Of a DNA stretch of 64,000 bases, positions 10,528-21,092 are shown piece after piece. Source of the DNA: Helianthus annuus (lineage: Eukaryota > Streptophyta > Magnoliopsida > Asterales > Asteraceae); contig NC_035441.2 in assembly GCF_002127325.2 (NCBI RefSeq), positions 53,498,464-53,562,463 on the forward strand, in the 5' to 3' direction. Numbering within the stretch: the stretch's first letter is position 1; the number at the start of each line of letters is the position of its first letter. A model generated the notes under the pieces. The model had not been told where the DNA came from and made no database searches. It saw only the letters and a program-made list of their open reading frames with translations. A program made the translations under genes and the position numbers.

Positions 10528-12960
10528 AGTGAAGACAACCGTATCGATATATAAATTTCGTTTTAAAAACTGATACAGGAACCATGTTTTAGTTCGTTTT
10601 TTTTTTTCATTTCTATGAGCGAATGTTTATTGGACGATATTTTTTTCACTTTTGTATATTTAATAATACATCTGTGTATATACATAAACATATACACTTG
10701 TGTACCATAAGACATTCACCTGTGTAAATTCATCAATACTTTTATTACCACAATCAATTACAAAATATCTCTGTTTTTTTTCAACACATTTGGAACATTT
10801 AAACTGAAAAATTTAACCTGTATAGACCACTATTTAAGTATTCACACCTGTGTACAGACATATGTACAGTTGTGTATAATCATACATTAAGGTTTGTAAA
10901 CTCATACTACAGCACCATGAACCATAACATGTCCCAAAAACAAAGCCAAAATCAAATTAAAATTATACAACCAACTAAACATCCAGTTTCGATAAAAAAG
11001 AACCCAACCAAATAAACAAATATGCACATATCAAAAAATCAAAAAACATAGTCTTTTACTACTATTGTCTGCATGGAACGTTTTAAACATTAAGCCTATT
11101 CGCCACGTTGTATGCAACCGCTTCAGCCATTACTTCATCGCGGAGCGTGTTAGCATGGGAGCACACAATCTACACAGCATACTTTTTCCTTACAAAATAA
11201 TCATTCAAGCTCATAAGTGACATTCTCTTTTCGACCACCAAAAACATAGCACTTCTCCAGCCGTTCCACATCGTCATATTTAGCGTTACATAACACATCC
11301 TCATTCTACATTAAGTGTATCCAAAAAAACCAGCATTATGTCAATGTCTATTTGTACACAAATATTACTAAATTCTATAAATAAAGTACACATAATACTT
11401 ACAAAATAACCTGTGTGGCAGAAAAAGTGCATATTGTTCCCTTAGTTCTATTAACCTCTTCAAAATTAAGCACTGAAGTAAAGCAGTTGATAGTTCAGTA
11501 TAGATCTATTTCAGACTCTATTAGGAACACCATTTTCCTGCACATTATCCATAAAATTAAATAACAGTACAGTCTAAATATTATTGATGTGTATTGATGC
11601 ATGAACACCGTTTAACAACATAATGTACACTAGTGTACAAAGTACATATACACAAATGTTCACTGTATATGTACCCTTGTGCACTTCTTCCTGAAGAAAC
11701 TTACACTATTATCAGCATACTTAATTTACACTTGTACTGTCTATAATATCAACTACTAAGCACTATGCATTCCAAGTTATCAAAAAACAGAACACACACT
11801 TCGGCCATAGTAACAATAGAATAATACATGTGTACTTTAAGTTATATCATTACACATCAGATTGTATACAAAACAAACTCACCTACTATGTCCGTTTCTT
11901 CAATGTCAGAAAACTCATAAGGGTCGTCAAGTCAATTTTTAAACCTATTATCAGACTTGTTCCCTACAAACAAATTTAAACATAATACATTTTTTTCATA
12001 CTTACTAGTTCTCATTTGGAATATTTAAAATAACAACTGAAAGAAAGATCACAATACAAAAAAGCACAAACACCTGTATACACAAACGTATTAAAACTAA
12101 AAATAAGAGTATTTGCTCAACATTGTTTGATCAACAAACATAAAGTTTCACTCAAATACACATGTGCACTAATCAGCTTTACACATGTGTACACATATAG
12201 AATACCCTGTACATATGTGTACAACCCAGTGTACAATCTTCATCAAATTTCCCCCCAATTCAATATCAATCAGCATAATACACAAGTGTACATCAACAAC
12301 TTTACACAGTCAATACACACAACCTTCTGAGATTTCACAAAACCTGCTACAATACATATGTGTACAGCCAATGAACAGCTAAAATCGTATAAAAATAGAG
12401 CAACATCGCATAAAAATAGAGCAAAATCCACTAATTTGTTAAACCAACACCATACTACAAAAAAATTAAACATGTACTAGAACGAAATCCTAACTTTCCG
12501 ATGAACAGCCTATTATCGCATAAAAACAGAGCAACATTTCATATGAACATAAAAACAGAGCAACATTTCAATATGATATTTATACACCTTCAATCTGATA
12601 TTTATACACCTTCAATCTGATATTTATACACCCAATGAACGAAACCCTATCTTTCCGATTTCTTACAATTAAAAAGAAATATCAAGCATACACAACTGGA
12701 AACGATGTACTGAAAGTAAACTAACCACTACTACAATTTTGATGATTATCTTCGCCGGAACGCCGCACCATGAGTATCAATAGATGAAGAACCCTAAATC
12801 GCCGGTCGGTTACAGAAAGATGAAATTGGAATTTTGTATTTTTAGGAGAGAGATTGTGATATTTACAAAATTAGATTTACTAGACATTTACATTAATGTC
12901 CCTATCAGCCTTATTTAATGGTTATATTTTATAAAATATTTACCAAATTGCCATTACCAT
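10528..12960. other. AT-rich interior of transposon with spaced GTGTAC/GTACAC motifs
   Basis: No convincing gene. At least ten copies of GTGTAC or its reverse complement occur, for example near 10698, 10853, 11627, 11634, 12190, 12215, 12229, 12285 and 12358, often within CACATGTGTAC or CATATGTGTAC. Such spaced, both-strand motifs resemble subterminal transposase binding sites. At 12575-12630 a 26-bp unit (TATTTATACACCTTCAATCTGA) occurs about three times in tandem. Confidence 0.5.
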
Positions 12961-13051
12961 TAAATTTCATCATCTAAGAAATCTAAGAAATGAATGGTCA
13001 AGATGTGTTCACTTTGTTCACAACTAAACCATTGTTCACTCTAGAACCCTA

Positions 13052-13129
<78 letters not shown>
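13052..13129. repeat. compound (CT)n(TA)n microsatellite
   Basis: (CT) run 13052-13073, then an uninterrupted (TA) run to 13129. Confidence 0.97.
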
Positions 13130-13135
<6 letters not shown>

Positions 13136-13219
13136 ATTGATGTGACTTGGCCACGCCAGTCCAGCCACGCCCACCATACCCCCTACAACTTGAGTTTGTG
13201 TATTGAGTGTCTTCTAATC

Positions 13220-13348
13220 CACGTGTCACCCAATGCCCAAACCCCCACCCTATCATACCATCCACATGTCAACCAATGCCCAAACCCCCACCCCATCATA
13301 CCATTCACATGTCAACCAATCCCCAAACCCCCGCCCCATCATACCACA
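13220..13348. repeat. 43-bp minisatellite, three units
   Basis: Units 13220-13262, 13263-13305 and 13306-13348 share CACATGTCAACCAATGCCCA followed by a C-rich stretch and ATCATACCA. A few substitutions separate them. It lies about 200 bp upstream of the inferred transcription start of the SMR-domain gene. Confidence 0.9.
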
Positions 13349-13539
13349 CGTTCTAACTCTTTACATACTCTCTACTTTCCAATATAAATAAATGCAATAA
13401 TACTCTCTATTGTTCAATCACCAAATAAGAATACTTGGTGCAAGTGGTACGGTGTAAACGTGTGTACATAGATTGATCATATCATAGATGCTCAGGTTCC
13501 CATCTCTCTTTAATAATATTATTATATTATTATTTGTGG

Positions 13540-13705
13540 TGGCTGCTCATCAAACACTCGTCAACAAACCCTCAGATTCGCACACAAATCTCACCAAAAT
13601 CTCCACTTTTGTTCTCATTTAACACATACAAATTCTCATCATCATCATCTTATATTCTAATGGATCGATTTCGTATGGTTTGTTCCATCATAGAGCTTCG
13701 AAAAG
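13540..13705 (+). other. probable 5' leader exon of the SMR-domain gene
   Basis: A pyrimidine- and A-rich stretch after an AT-rich, TATA-like region (about 13505-13530) ends in a good donor, AAAAG|GTAACA, at 13705/13706. A matching acceptor, TACTGCAAAG|AACA, occurs at 15105, four bases before the CDS start. An intron in the leader is common in such plant genes. If spliced this way, an ATG at 13660 opens a 17-codon upstream frame whose TGA overlaps the main ATG. The exact transcription start is not visible. Confidence 0.45.
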
Positions 13706-15105
13706 GTAACAATTCTGTTCGTACAGGTCCAGATCTTGTGAAATCTCGTTGATTGTTTTGTTTTACCGTTCAATTTTGAGATCTGGTAGTTTAATTGGAT
13801 CGGAATTGTGAAATTTGTGGATTTGGTTGCTCGAATTTGCTGTTTTGTGATTGAATTTGTTGGTTTTGTGTTTGGTTAGTGTCTAGGGTTTAGTTTATCA
13901 GCATTTGTTGTTATAATTTGGTTGGTTATGTTTATAAGGTTGTGAAATTGGGGATTTGGTGGTTATCTCTGCATTTAATGCCAATTTTGTGAGTATATGT
14001 TGGTTATTGACTTGAACTGGTGGTTGATTATTTGAAACAGAGGTTCTGTTTTCATTTTTTTTTTAAATCTATGATTTGGTGTACAAAAATTATTATTGTT
14101 TACTATTTATATTATGATTATAGTGCTAAGGACTAAATTATACGGATTTATATTGGTTCGTTTCGCACGTAGTTGGGAGTTCGGTTTCTTGTACATCACT
14201 AAGAATGCAAAAGTTAACAATTTATGGACTAAAATGATATGTATGCATATATTATCATTATTTACTATCTGTATGATAATTGATGGTTCTAAGGACTTAT
14301 CACAGAGATTTAAAATGGTTCGTTTCACACGTAGTTGGAAGTTGAGGCAGTGGTTTTCGTTTTACAGACAGTAACCCGGGATTGTTGATGCAATATACTA
14401 GTTTATGATTTCGATTACTTTCTTGTACATCACTAAGAATGCAAAAGTTGACAAATTGTTGACTAAAACGGATATGTATGCAGCTACTAGTCTACTACAA
14501 TGCTATAGTTTTCTGTTTGCGCTCTGAGGCATTGCTCTATGTACAGCCAAATAAGCTTTATTTACAACCAGAAGCTGTGTCTATCTTTATCTATCGTCTG
14601 TTTTACACATCAACCTTTTTACTAAGTAAATCATAATATCTTCATCCCTTTGGTTGTTTTTACATATGAGCTTCCTAGAGACCCTACTCGTGACCAATTT
14701 CGGCCAGAAGTACATGAGGTGCCGCCTCAAGCCCTTGGCGCGCTTTTTAAAACCAAGGTTGCAGTAAGAATGTTTCTTTCTTCATCAATCGCATTCTCTT
14801 TCTGTTATACATCCTCATTACGTTATCTACTTTTACCACTTTGAATTCTATCTCATATCTTTCAATTTGGTAACATCTTGCACTACCTATGTTATAATTG
14901 AGTTTTTTCTATTTATTATAATTTTTTGTGTATGATGCTCATTGCTTGTCAACAATCATGACTGCTGAATTCGACTTCGTTGAGTTACCCTGCAGTCTAA
15001 AATATCTGTTTTTCAGGATACGGGTAACGCCAGCTGCAACTAGCAGTTTCACTTTTAGAGTTCTATCTTATGCCCTTAGATTCATTTCAATTTCTTACTG
15101 CAAAG
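13706..15105 (+). other. inferred leader intron with an internal duplication
   Basis: T-rich intron-like sequence with no gene. A segment around 14188-14246 (CTTGTACATCACTAAGAATG and onward) is repeated at about 14424-14482, an imperfect tandem duplication of about 236 bp period. A short open stretch at 14667-14757 (ELPRDPTRDQFRPEVHEVPP and onward) has coding-like composition, but I cannot assign it to any family. Confidence 0.4.
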
Positions 15106-15109
15106 AACA

Positions 15110-16487
15110 ATGAGCCTGCTCAACGGAGGGGCTTCTACCATTGACAAAACACTTAACACAACAACAGGTAAGGCAAAAAGTTTAAATCCCGATGCTGCAG
15201 AATTCGTTCCATTCGCTCTGCGATCATCTTCTGGAAACCCAACTGCTGCAGACACATCTTCAAGTTTCGGCAGTTTTGCCGCTTCATCACCAGGGAAATC
15301 AATACTCAACAGAATCGAGTCATCGGTGTCAAATAACTCCGATGACGAGACCCGCCAGTTCTGGCGGGACCAGTTACCTGACGACATCATTCCTGATTTT
15401 AACGTTGTCGGAGAAGAAGAATCCCAAACAATCAACAGCATTCCCTTTTCCAGTTTGTCAATAGCAGATGTCAATGCTGCATCATCGGGTGGTATGTTAG
15501 TGTCGAAAAAACATGTGTTATCGCCATCTGCACCGAGTTTTCACCATCCGTTGCTTACTGGTATTATTGATGAGCCTCATTACAATGGTGATCCGGGGCA
15601 CGGGTACCTAGATGACTTGTTTAACGACCAGCAGATGGAGGGCACTGATGTAAATTCGTTTGAGTTTTTGGCTTCTCAGTTTCCTGGTTTTGCGGCTGAA
15701 AGTCTTGCGGAGGTTTATTATGCTAACGGGTGTGACTTGAATTTGACGATTGAGATGCTTACGCAGCTTGAGGTATATCTTTCGTTTACATCTTGTGGGT
15801 CCGGTTGATTTAGCTTTACCTAATTTAATTTTAGTTAATATCTTGCTGAGGGGACCCTTTTTATTCAAACATAAATTACATTAGAGTAAAATGCCATTTC
15901 GTCCTTGAGGTTTGGCCACCTTTGCGACTTTCGTCCAAAGGTTTGTTCTTCCGCATTTGGATCCAAAAGGTTTGAAATTTTTCTGTTTTCATCAGACTTG
16001 ATAACTCCATCCATTTTTTTCTGTGATAAATGAGGGGTATTTCCGTCTTTTTAGACATTTTTTTTATTAAAATAAAAAACACTATTAAGAAATAAAGATA
16101 CACCTCAGTTGACTTTCTTGTTATGACTTTTCTTATAAACATTAACAAATAGGTAAAAGGACGAAAATACCCTTGACTTAACGTTAAACAATGGATGGAG
16201 TTAACGAGTCGGATGAAAATGGCAAGATTTTAAACCTTTTGGATCCAAATGCGGAAAAGCAAACCTTTGGAAGAAAGTCACAAAAGTGGTCAAACCTCGG
16301 GGACTAAAAGGGTATTTTACTGATTACGTTATTAACTCTCAATGTTTTGACTTAAGGATCAGAATTTATTTGGAGGAACAGCCGATTCTCGTTTATATTC
16401 GATGCTTCAAATCTATTATTTTTTATTATATTAAATGTGTTTAACTCCGTTTTTTAAGGCTTGGTGTTCTAGCAGAGTGGCTTACAC

Positions 16488-16526
<39 letters not shown>

Positions 16527-18190
16527 TTTATTATATGATTGCAGCTTCAGGTAGATAATGGACTGAACCCGAATCTGAACCTGAACGCCAGAGCCTTATC
16601 CGCTCCAAATCTCAGTGCTCTTGATTTTCCCACTCTTTCCCCGACAGATAATCCAAACAACGTGCCAACGTTTTCCGTTAACGATCACCACCCGAATCAT
16701 CCTTCTTTGGAGAAGGAACTACTCATGTTCAAATCTTCCTCAATGGCTCCATCTTTAGGTGCTACAGATTTTGCTTCTGCAGTTAAAAAAATGGCATCAC
16801 ATGACTCGAGTATATGGAAGTATGATAACAACAACCATTCTCCGAATTCCACTGTTGGATCAAGTAGAAGTTCTCATAACTTATCTAGCGGGTTTGGAAG
16901 AAGCGCTTATGGGGATAGGTTTGGTAACCGAAGTTCAAGCCGTATCAGCGGTACTGCTCCTGTCTGGCTTGAAACCGGTGAAGCAGTCGGTAATGTCTTT
17001 GATGAAACATACATGTAATTAAATAACGTTTTTTTTTTCTTAAATGGGTTGTGTCTATATGCACTTTAACTTTGTTGAGATCACAGCAAATATGTATTCG
17101 GAAATGCGGGGTGAAGCTCGTGATCATGCACGTTTACGCAACTCGTATTTTGAACAGGTATAGCTTTTTATGTTTGATGTACTATTTTAGAGTAAAATGC
17201 CATTTTCATCCCTAAGGTTTGACCAGTTTTGCGAATTTCTTCCAAAGATTTGTTTTTCCGCATTTGGATCCAAAAGGTTTGAAATCTTGCCATTTTCATC
17301 TGACTAGTTAACTCCATCCATTTTTTCCGTTAAGTCAGGGTTATTTTCGTTTTTTTTTGGGTTAACTTAAAGGGCAATTTGGTATTTTAAATACTTGTAC
17401 ATTAAAGTGAAAAAGACCGAATTGCCCTTTAAGTTAACAAAAAAGACTAAAATACCCGACTTAACTGAGAAAAATGGATGGAGTTAACGAGCCGGATGAA
17501 AATGGCAAGATTTCAAAACTTTTGGATCCAAATGTGTAAAAACAAAGTTTTGAACGAAAGTCGCAAAACTGGTCAAACCTGAGGGACGAAAATGGCATTT
17601 TACCCACTATTTTAATTTCATTCTTTTGATCAATTGCGTGTTTGCCATGATTTAGGCACGTCAGGCGTACCTTGTTGGCCAAAAGGCTTTAGCAAAGGAA
17701 CTGAGCGCAAAAGGGCAATTGCATAACATGCAAATGAAGGCCGCTCATGAAAAGGCTCAAGAATCTATTTACTATCAGAGGTTAGTTTTATTTTTATTTG
17801 AGTCGAAGACCTTTTGTTGGTGAGTTCATGAAACATTATCACTCGTATTCTCCGCATCTTCTTGTTCTCTTTGTTTATTTCTGCAGGAACCCAGGAAGTC
17901 TAGATATACAAGGCAACGGAAGAGGACAAGAAAGGATAATCGATCTTCACGGGCTGCACGTGAATGAAGCCATTCACGTCTTAAAACGAGATCTTATGAC
18001 ACTAAGAAACATAGCCAGGTCAACCGATCAGCGGCTGCAAGCTTACATCTGTGTTGGAACGGGTCACCACACTAAAGGGACCCGCACTCCTGCTCGACTT
18101 CCTGTTGCTGTCCAGAGATACCTTTTAGAGGTAGAAGGCCTCGACTACTCCGAACCCCAGCCCGGACTGCTACGTGTTGTGCTTTATTAA
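15110..18190 (+). CDS. CID7: PAM2-CUE-DUF1771-SMR domain protein, CID7-like
   Basis: Host gene. Five coding exons fit GT-AG rules and keep frame: 15110-15772, 16545-16989, 17087-17157, 17656-17780 and 17887-18190, giving 535 codons, close to the family's usual length. In order: a PAM2 motif (LNPDAAEFVP, about residue 27), which in this family binds the MLLE domain of poly(A)-binding protein; a CUE-like domain (EFLASQFPGF...LTIEMLTQLE, about residues 184-221); a Ser/Asn-rich linker; DUF1771 (EMRGEARDHARLRNSYFEQA to about residue 435); and a C-terminal SMR domain with IDLHGLHVNEA and GTGHHTKG. Related proteins are CTC-interacting domain proteins 5-7 of Arabidopsis; SMR domains are nuclease-like, and a role in mRNA metabolism is likely but not shown here. 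The ATG at 15110 gives the family's N-terminus. No stop or frameshift is seen. Introns 1 and 3 each hold a MITE. Confidence 0.92.
15884..16322. mobile_element. foldback MITE in intron 1, Mutator-like
   Basis: Starts GAGTAAAATGCCATTTCGTC and ends in the imperfect reverse complement (GGGTATTTTACTG); the inverted repeats run to about 140 bp. It is flanked by ATTACATTA (15875-15883) and ATTACGTTA (16323-16331), a 9-bp target duplication with one change. Nine-bp duplications are typical of Mutator-like elements. Confidence 0.85.
16489..16521 (+). repeat. T33 homopolymer in intron 1
   Basis: An uninterrupted run of 33 T, 23 bases before the acceptor of exon 2. Just upstream (16468-16478) is TAGCAGAGTGG, which resembles an RNA polymerase III box A, so this may be the remnant of a SINE. 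Confidence 0.85.
17190..17605. mobile_element. foldback MITE in intron 3, same family as 15884-16322
   Basis: Starts GAGTAAAATGCCATTTTCAT and ends GGCATTTTACCC, with long inverted repeats. The flanks are an exact 9-bp duplication, ACTATTTTA (17181-17189 and 17606-17614). Sequence and orientation match the intron 1 copy. Confidence 0.9.
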
Positions 18191-19253
18191 TCGTTAATCA
18201 AAATCCAGGTGGTATACTCGTTTTTTGAAACCATAACCCGGTTTTATAAACAAAAAACATATTTTCATGGAAAAAAACGAAAAAAAATGAAATTCTTGTA
18301 TGTGTACATGGAAGTAAGGTCAGAGAGATTAGTCAATAGTCTGAAAAAATTGGAAGTAAAAGGAAAAGTGTACTGTATTTCTGTGTATTATAAAGGTTTT
18401 TGATCAGTCAACATATGTGGCTGTTTTATGGTGGTATGGCTAACTTTTCTGTCTGCAATTGCTCGGTTTGGACTGCAACCGATGTTTGTGACAAAGGATC
18501 TTGGTGCTAAACCGGACCTTGGTTGGATCCAAATTCGCCTTTGGTAACTGTTGTTAATGGACTCGCTTACCAAAGGTTGTTAGTTTGTTACTTCAACTCG
18601 CTGTTTAAAGGGTTAATATAAAAAAAGCTTTACTTTCTCATTTTTTACTGAAAAGTCAAATTTCAAAACATAAAATATAACCAAAATCAAAACGTATCAA
18701 GTTCCAAAACGCTAAAATATAACATTGAACATTAAGATACCCGATAGACATTTGATGACTATTTATAATTTTCGCATATAAAAAGTCTTTACCAAGTTGT
18801 TACTAACGAGTCGACGTTACCTGCGCGTTGTGGCGGGTTGTTGGTTATTTATGTGTTTAGTATCACTCCATGAGATGCAAAGATTCTTAATAATAAACAG
18901 ATCTAATGATGAAATTTTGGTGTCAATTTGTCACTATTTACGAAGAAAAAAGCCGACAAACATGGAAAAGGCATATGTGACTAATGGATTGGTTTGGATT
19001 ACGAATGGAGTTTGAAGGAGTAAGAATAGGATGGCGATATGGTTTCGGTTGAAGTGATTCTTGATTAACAAAGTAGAGACGCACTTCAAAATCTTTCTGG
19101 TTGTTTTTGGATTGTAAATTAATTCCATGGGGCGAAACAATTGGTTAATAGTTTATACACACGTGTTTAAATTAGGGGGGGGGGGGGGACTAGAAAGTTT
19201 AAAAATGGATCACTTTAGACTTTTTGTAAATTATAATAAGTGGTTTTGAGTAA
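18191..19253. other. 3' flank of the SMR-domain gene, no gene seen
   Basis: AT-rich sequence with no convincing ORF and no clear polyadenylation signal. A run of 14 G lies at 19175-19188. Confidence 0.6.
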
Positions 19254-19261
19254 GTTAAAAT

Positions 19262-19839
19262 CAATGTTTTAAAAACCGGTTTTTAAATCAAACCGGATTA
19301 GGCTAAAAAATGGTTTAACCGGTTAAACCAGGTTGTACCGATCGGTTCAACCGGCTTGACTAGCTAACTCTATAATTTCATAAATTACAACATAAACTCA
19401 AAAGTTAATCAAAAAATGCATGATTACATATTAAAAGATGATCCAAAAGTAAATCCATAATAAAAAATAATTCAAAAGATAATCGAAAATCATTCAATTT
19501 TCCAACAAGCTCTTTTAAATGAAAGTGTACAATATGTTTAAGCCATTTGTTGAATACATTAAGTTCACGATCGCATAAAAGATGAAATTCACTATTATCA
19601 CCATCCTCATCAGGTAGAGGATAACTATTTTCATTTCATACAATATTAAATAAGAAATTAAGTTACGAATAACCCTAGGCCGGTACTGGTATTATGTTTC
19701 AAACCGGTATACCGGATTTTACCGCCGGTACAAACCTTATGCCGTTTCACTTATTTACCGGGGTGTTTCGTACCGATTTACATCTGTAAACGGTAATATC
19801 AGTATAACCGGCCGGTATTTACCGGTTTTTAAAACATTG
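19262..19839. mobile_element. hAT-type MITE with 8-bp target duplication
   Basis: Ends CAATGTTTTAAAAACCGGT and its reverse complement ACCGGTTTTTAAAACATTG. It is flanked by GTTAAAAT at 19254-19261 and 19840-19847. The subterminal parts are dense in AACCGG/CCGGTT. Eight-bp duplications are typical of hAT elements. There is no coding capacity. Confidence 0.88.
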
Positions 19840-19847
19840 GTTAAAAT

Positions 19848-20261
19848 GCTAAAGGGTCAAAATGCGCGACTATTAACTTTTAAGATACGAAAATATAAGT
19901 ACGTAAATTGGGTGGTGACAAAAGGAGCGGGTCAGATTATGTATCTTTTAGGGTTTTCTCGCCGTTCTCTTTTTCGTCTCTACATCATCAATGTCAGACC
20001 AAAATCTCACCGGATCAAAGCGAAAATCCCGACACGCTGGTTCGTGGAATATTTGTGAAGGAATTGAAATGTTTCAATGGAATTGGAAATTAAAGGAATT
20101 TGAATCAACTCCGATGAGAATTTGAAAGTTGTTTGGTTTGTTAATTTGAGGAAGGAATTGAACTTTATTAAAAGTTAATTTACGTAATTACCTGTAAAAA
20201 ACCAAAATATTTATGTAACTAAAATATGATAACTAATAAGAGGGTGTTTTGGTACTATTTC
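19848..20261. other. intergenic, no gene seen
   Basis: AT-rich. Short open stretches on the plus strand near 19900-20060 match nothing I recognise. Confidence 0.5.
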
Positions 20262-20266
20262 AACAT

Positions 20267-21081
20267 TGATGAAACAATGGTTAACCTGGTAGGGTTAATT
20301 TACTGGTCTCGTCAAGAAGGGTTAATCCCTTCCTCTCGAGGATCGCTGGCTGGATCGTCTGCCGGTTGATCTTCTGCACAAGGAAACAAGCCGTGACTCG
20401 TAACAAGGAGGATAGGGTGGGGGGTGCTCCTTGTTACTACTCTCCGGCGTGAGAATCAGTAGTTTGCTTGGGAAGCAAAGTGTGATAGTAGTAGTAGTGA
20501 GAGAGTTGTGAAGAGATACCTCAAACCTGGTTTGGGGTTGGTATTTATAGCCGATGAGTGAAGGAGGAGGTGAACAGATAGACTGACGACACGCTGCACC
20601 TTTGCAGCTGTGTCAGGCTTGTCGCTTGTGGAGGTGAAGCCACGTCAGCCTGTCGTTTACGTATGGCCTGACAGGCGACTGTCATTGGTGCCACTTGCTC
20701 TGCAGTGTCAGTCCCACTTGCCTCGTGGGCAGGATGCGGTGCTGCGCTGCATCGCTGCCTGCGGTAACTACCGTTGTTTTCGCGTCCTCACTCTGGGTAA
20801 GTTTGCGGGATGCGGTGCCAGGCCGCATCGCCACTTATGGTGACTGTTGCTGTTGCCCAGATCCCTTATCGTGACGAAAATGTTCATAAGATGCGGTGCC
20901 AGCCGCATCGTTATGTACATCCGTTTTCATACACCAGGTAAGGCTTCTTCTTATCCTTTGACTGATTGGATTCGAAGGATGCATCCGCATGGACGCAGTT
21001 CATTGCTGGTGGGGGTTATTTGATTAGGGTAATGGTCACTCGCGGTTTAGCTGGCGCGAGGTTTAGGACCATACCCCTTCA
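20267..21081 (-). repeat. 3' LTR of Tat element
   Basis: On the minus strand it runs from TGAAGGGGTATGG to GTTTCATCA. The TATA box (TATAAATA on the minus strand) is at 20542-20549. Next to the LTR inside the element, the minus strand has a G-rich polypurine tract (CTGGGGGGACT, about 21082-21092). Three GATGCGG...CCGCATC hairpins lie at 20733-20753, 20809-20829 and 20890-20909. It is near-identical to 49038-49822 apart from a short deletion in the latter. Confidence 0.9.
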
Positions 21082-21092
21082 AGTCCCCCCAG

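Larger units (their letters stand above)
9579..13050. mobile_element. transposon with imperfect terminal inverted repeats, carrying host gene fragments
   Basis: The left end, from about 9579 (AGGGTTAGGATCATGAGTGA), and the right end, read in reverse from 13050 (AGGGTTCTAGAGTGAACAAT), match imperfectly over some 60-80 bp. They share a GTGAAC...GTGAAC pattern and CATTGA/CATTCA blocks. Both ends abut TA-rich microsatellites, so no clean target duplication can be read. There is no recognisable transposase. The interior has a captured aspartyl protease fragment, an acidic coding-like segment, and many spaced GTGTAC/GTACAC motifs between 10690 and 12360. It could be a non-autonomous Mutator-like element or a Helitron-related one; the ends alone do not decide. 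Confidence 0.55.

Noticed and set aside
13073..13129. (TA)n run as a target duplication of the inverted-repeat element
   Set aside because: Both borders are TA microsatellites, so a duplication cannot be told from the repeat itself.
14650..14844. Open stretch in the leader intron, possible extra coding exon
   Set aside because: Coding-like composition over about 90 bp, but no usable acceptor before it and no match to the CID7-type N-terminus.
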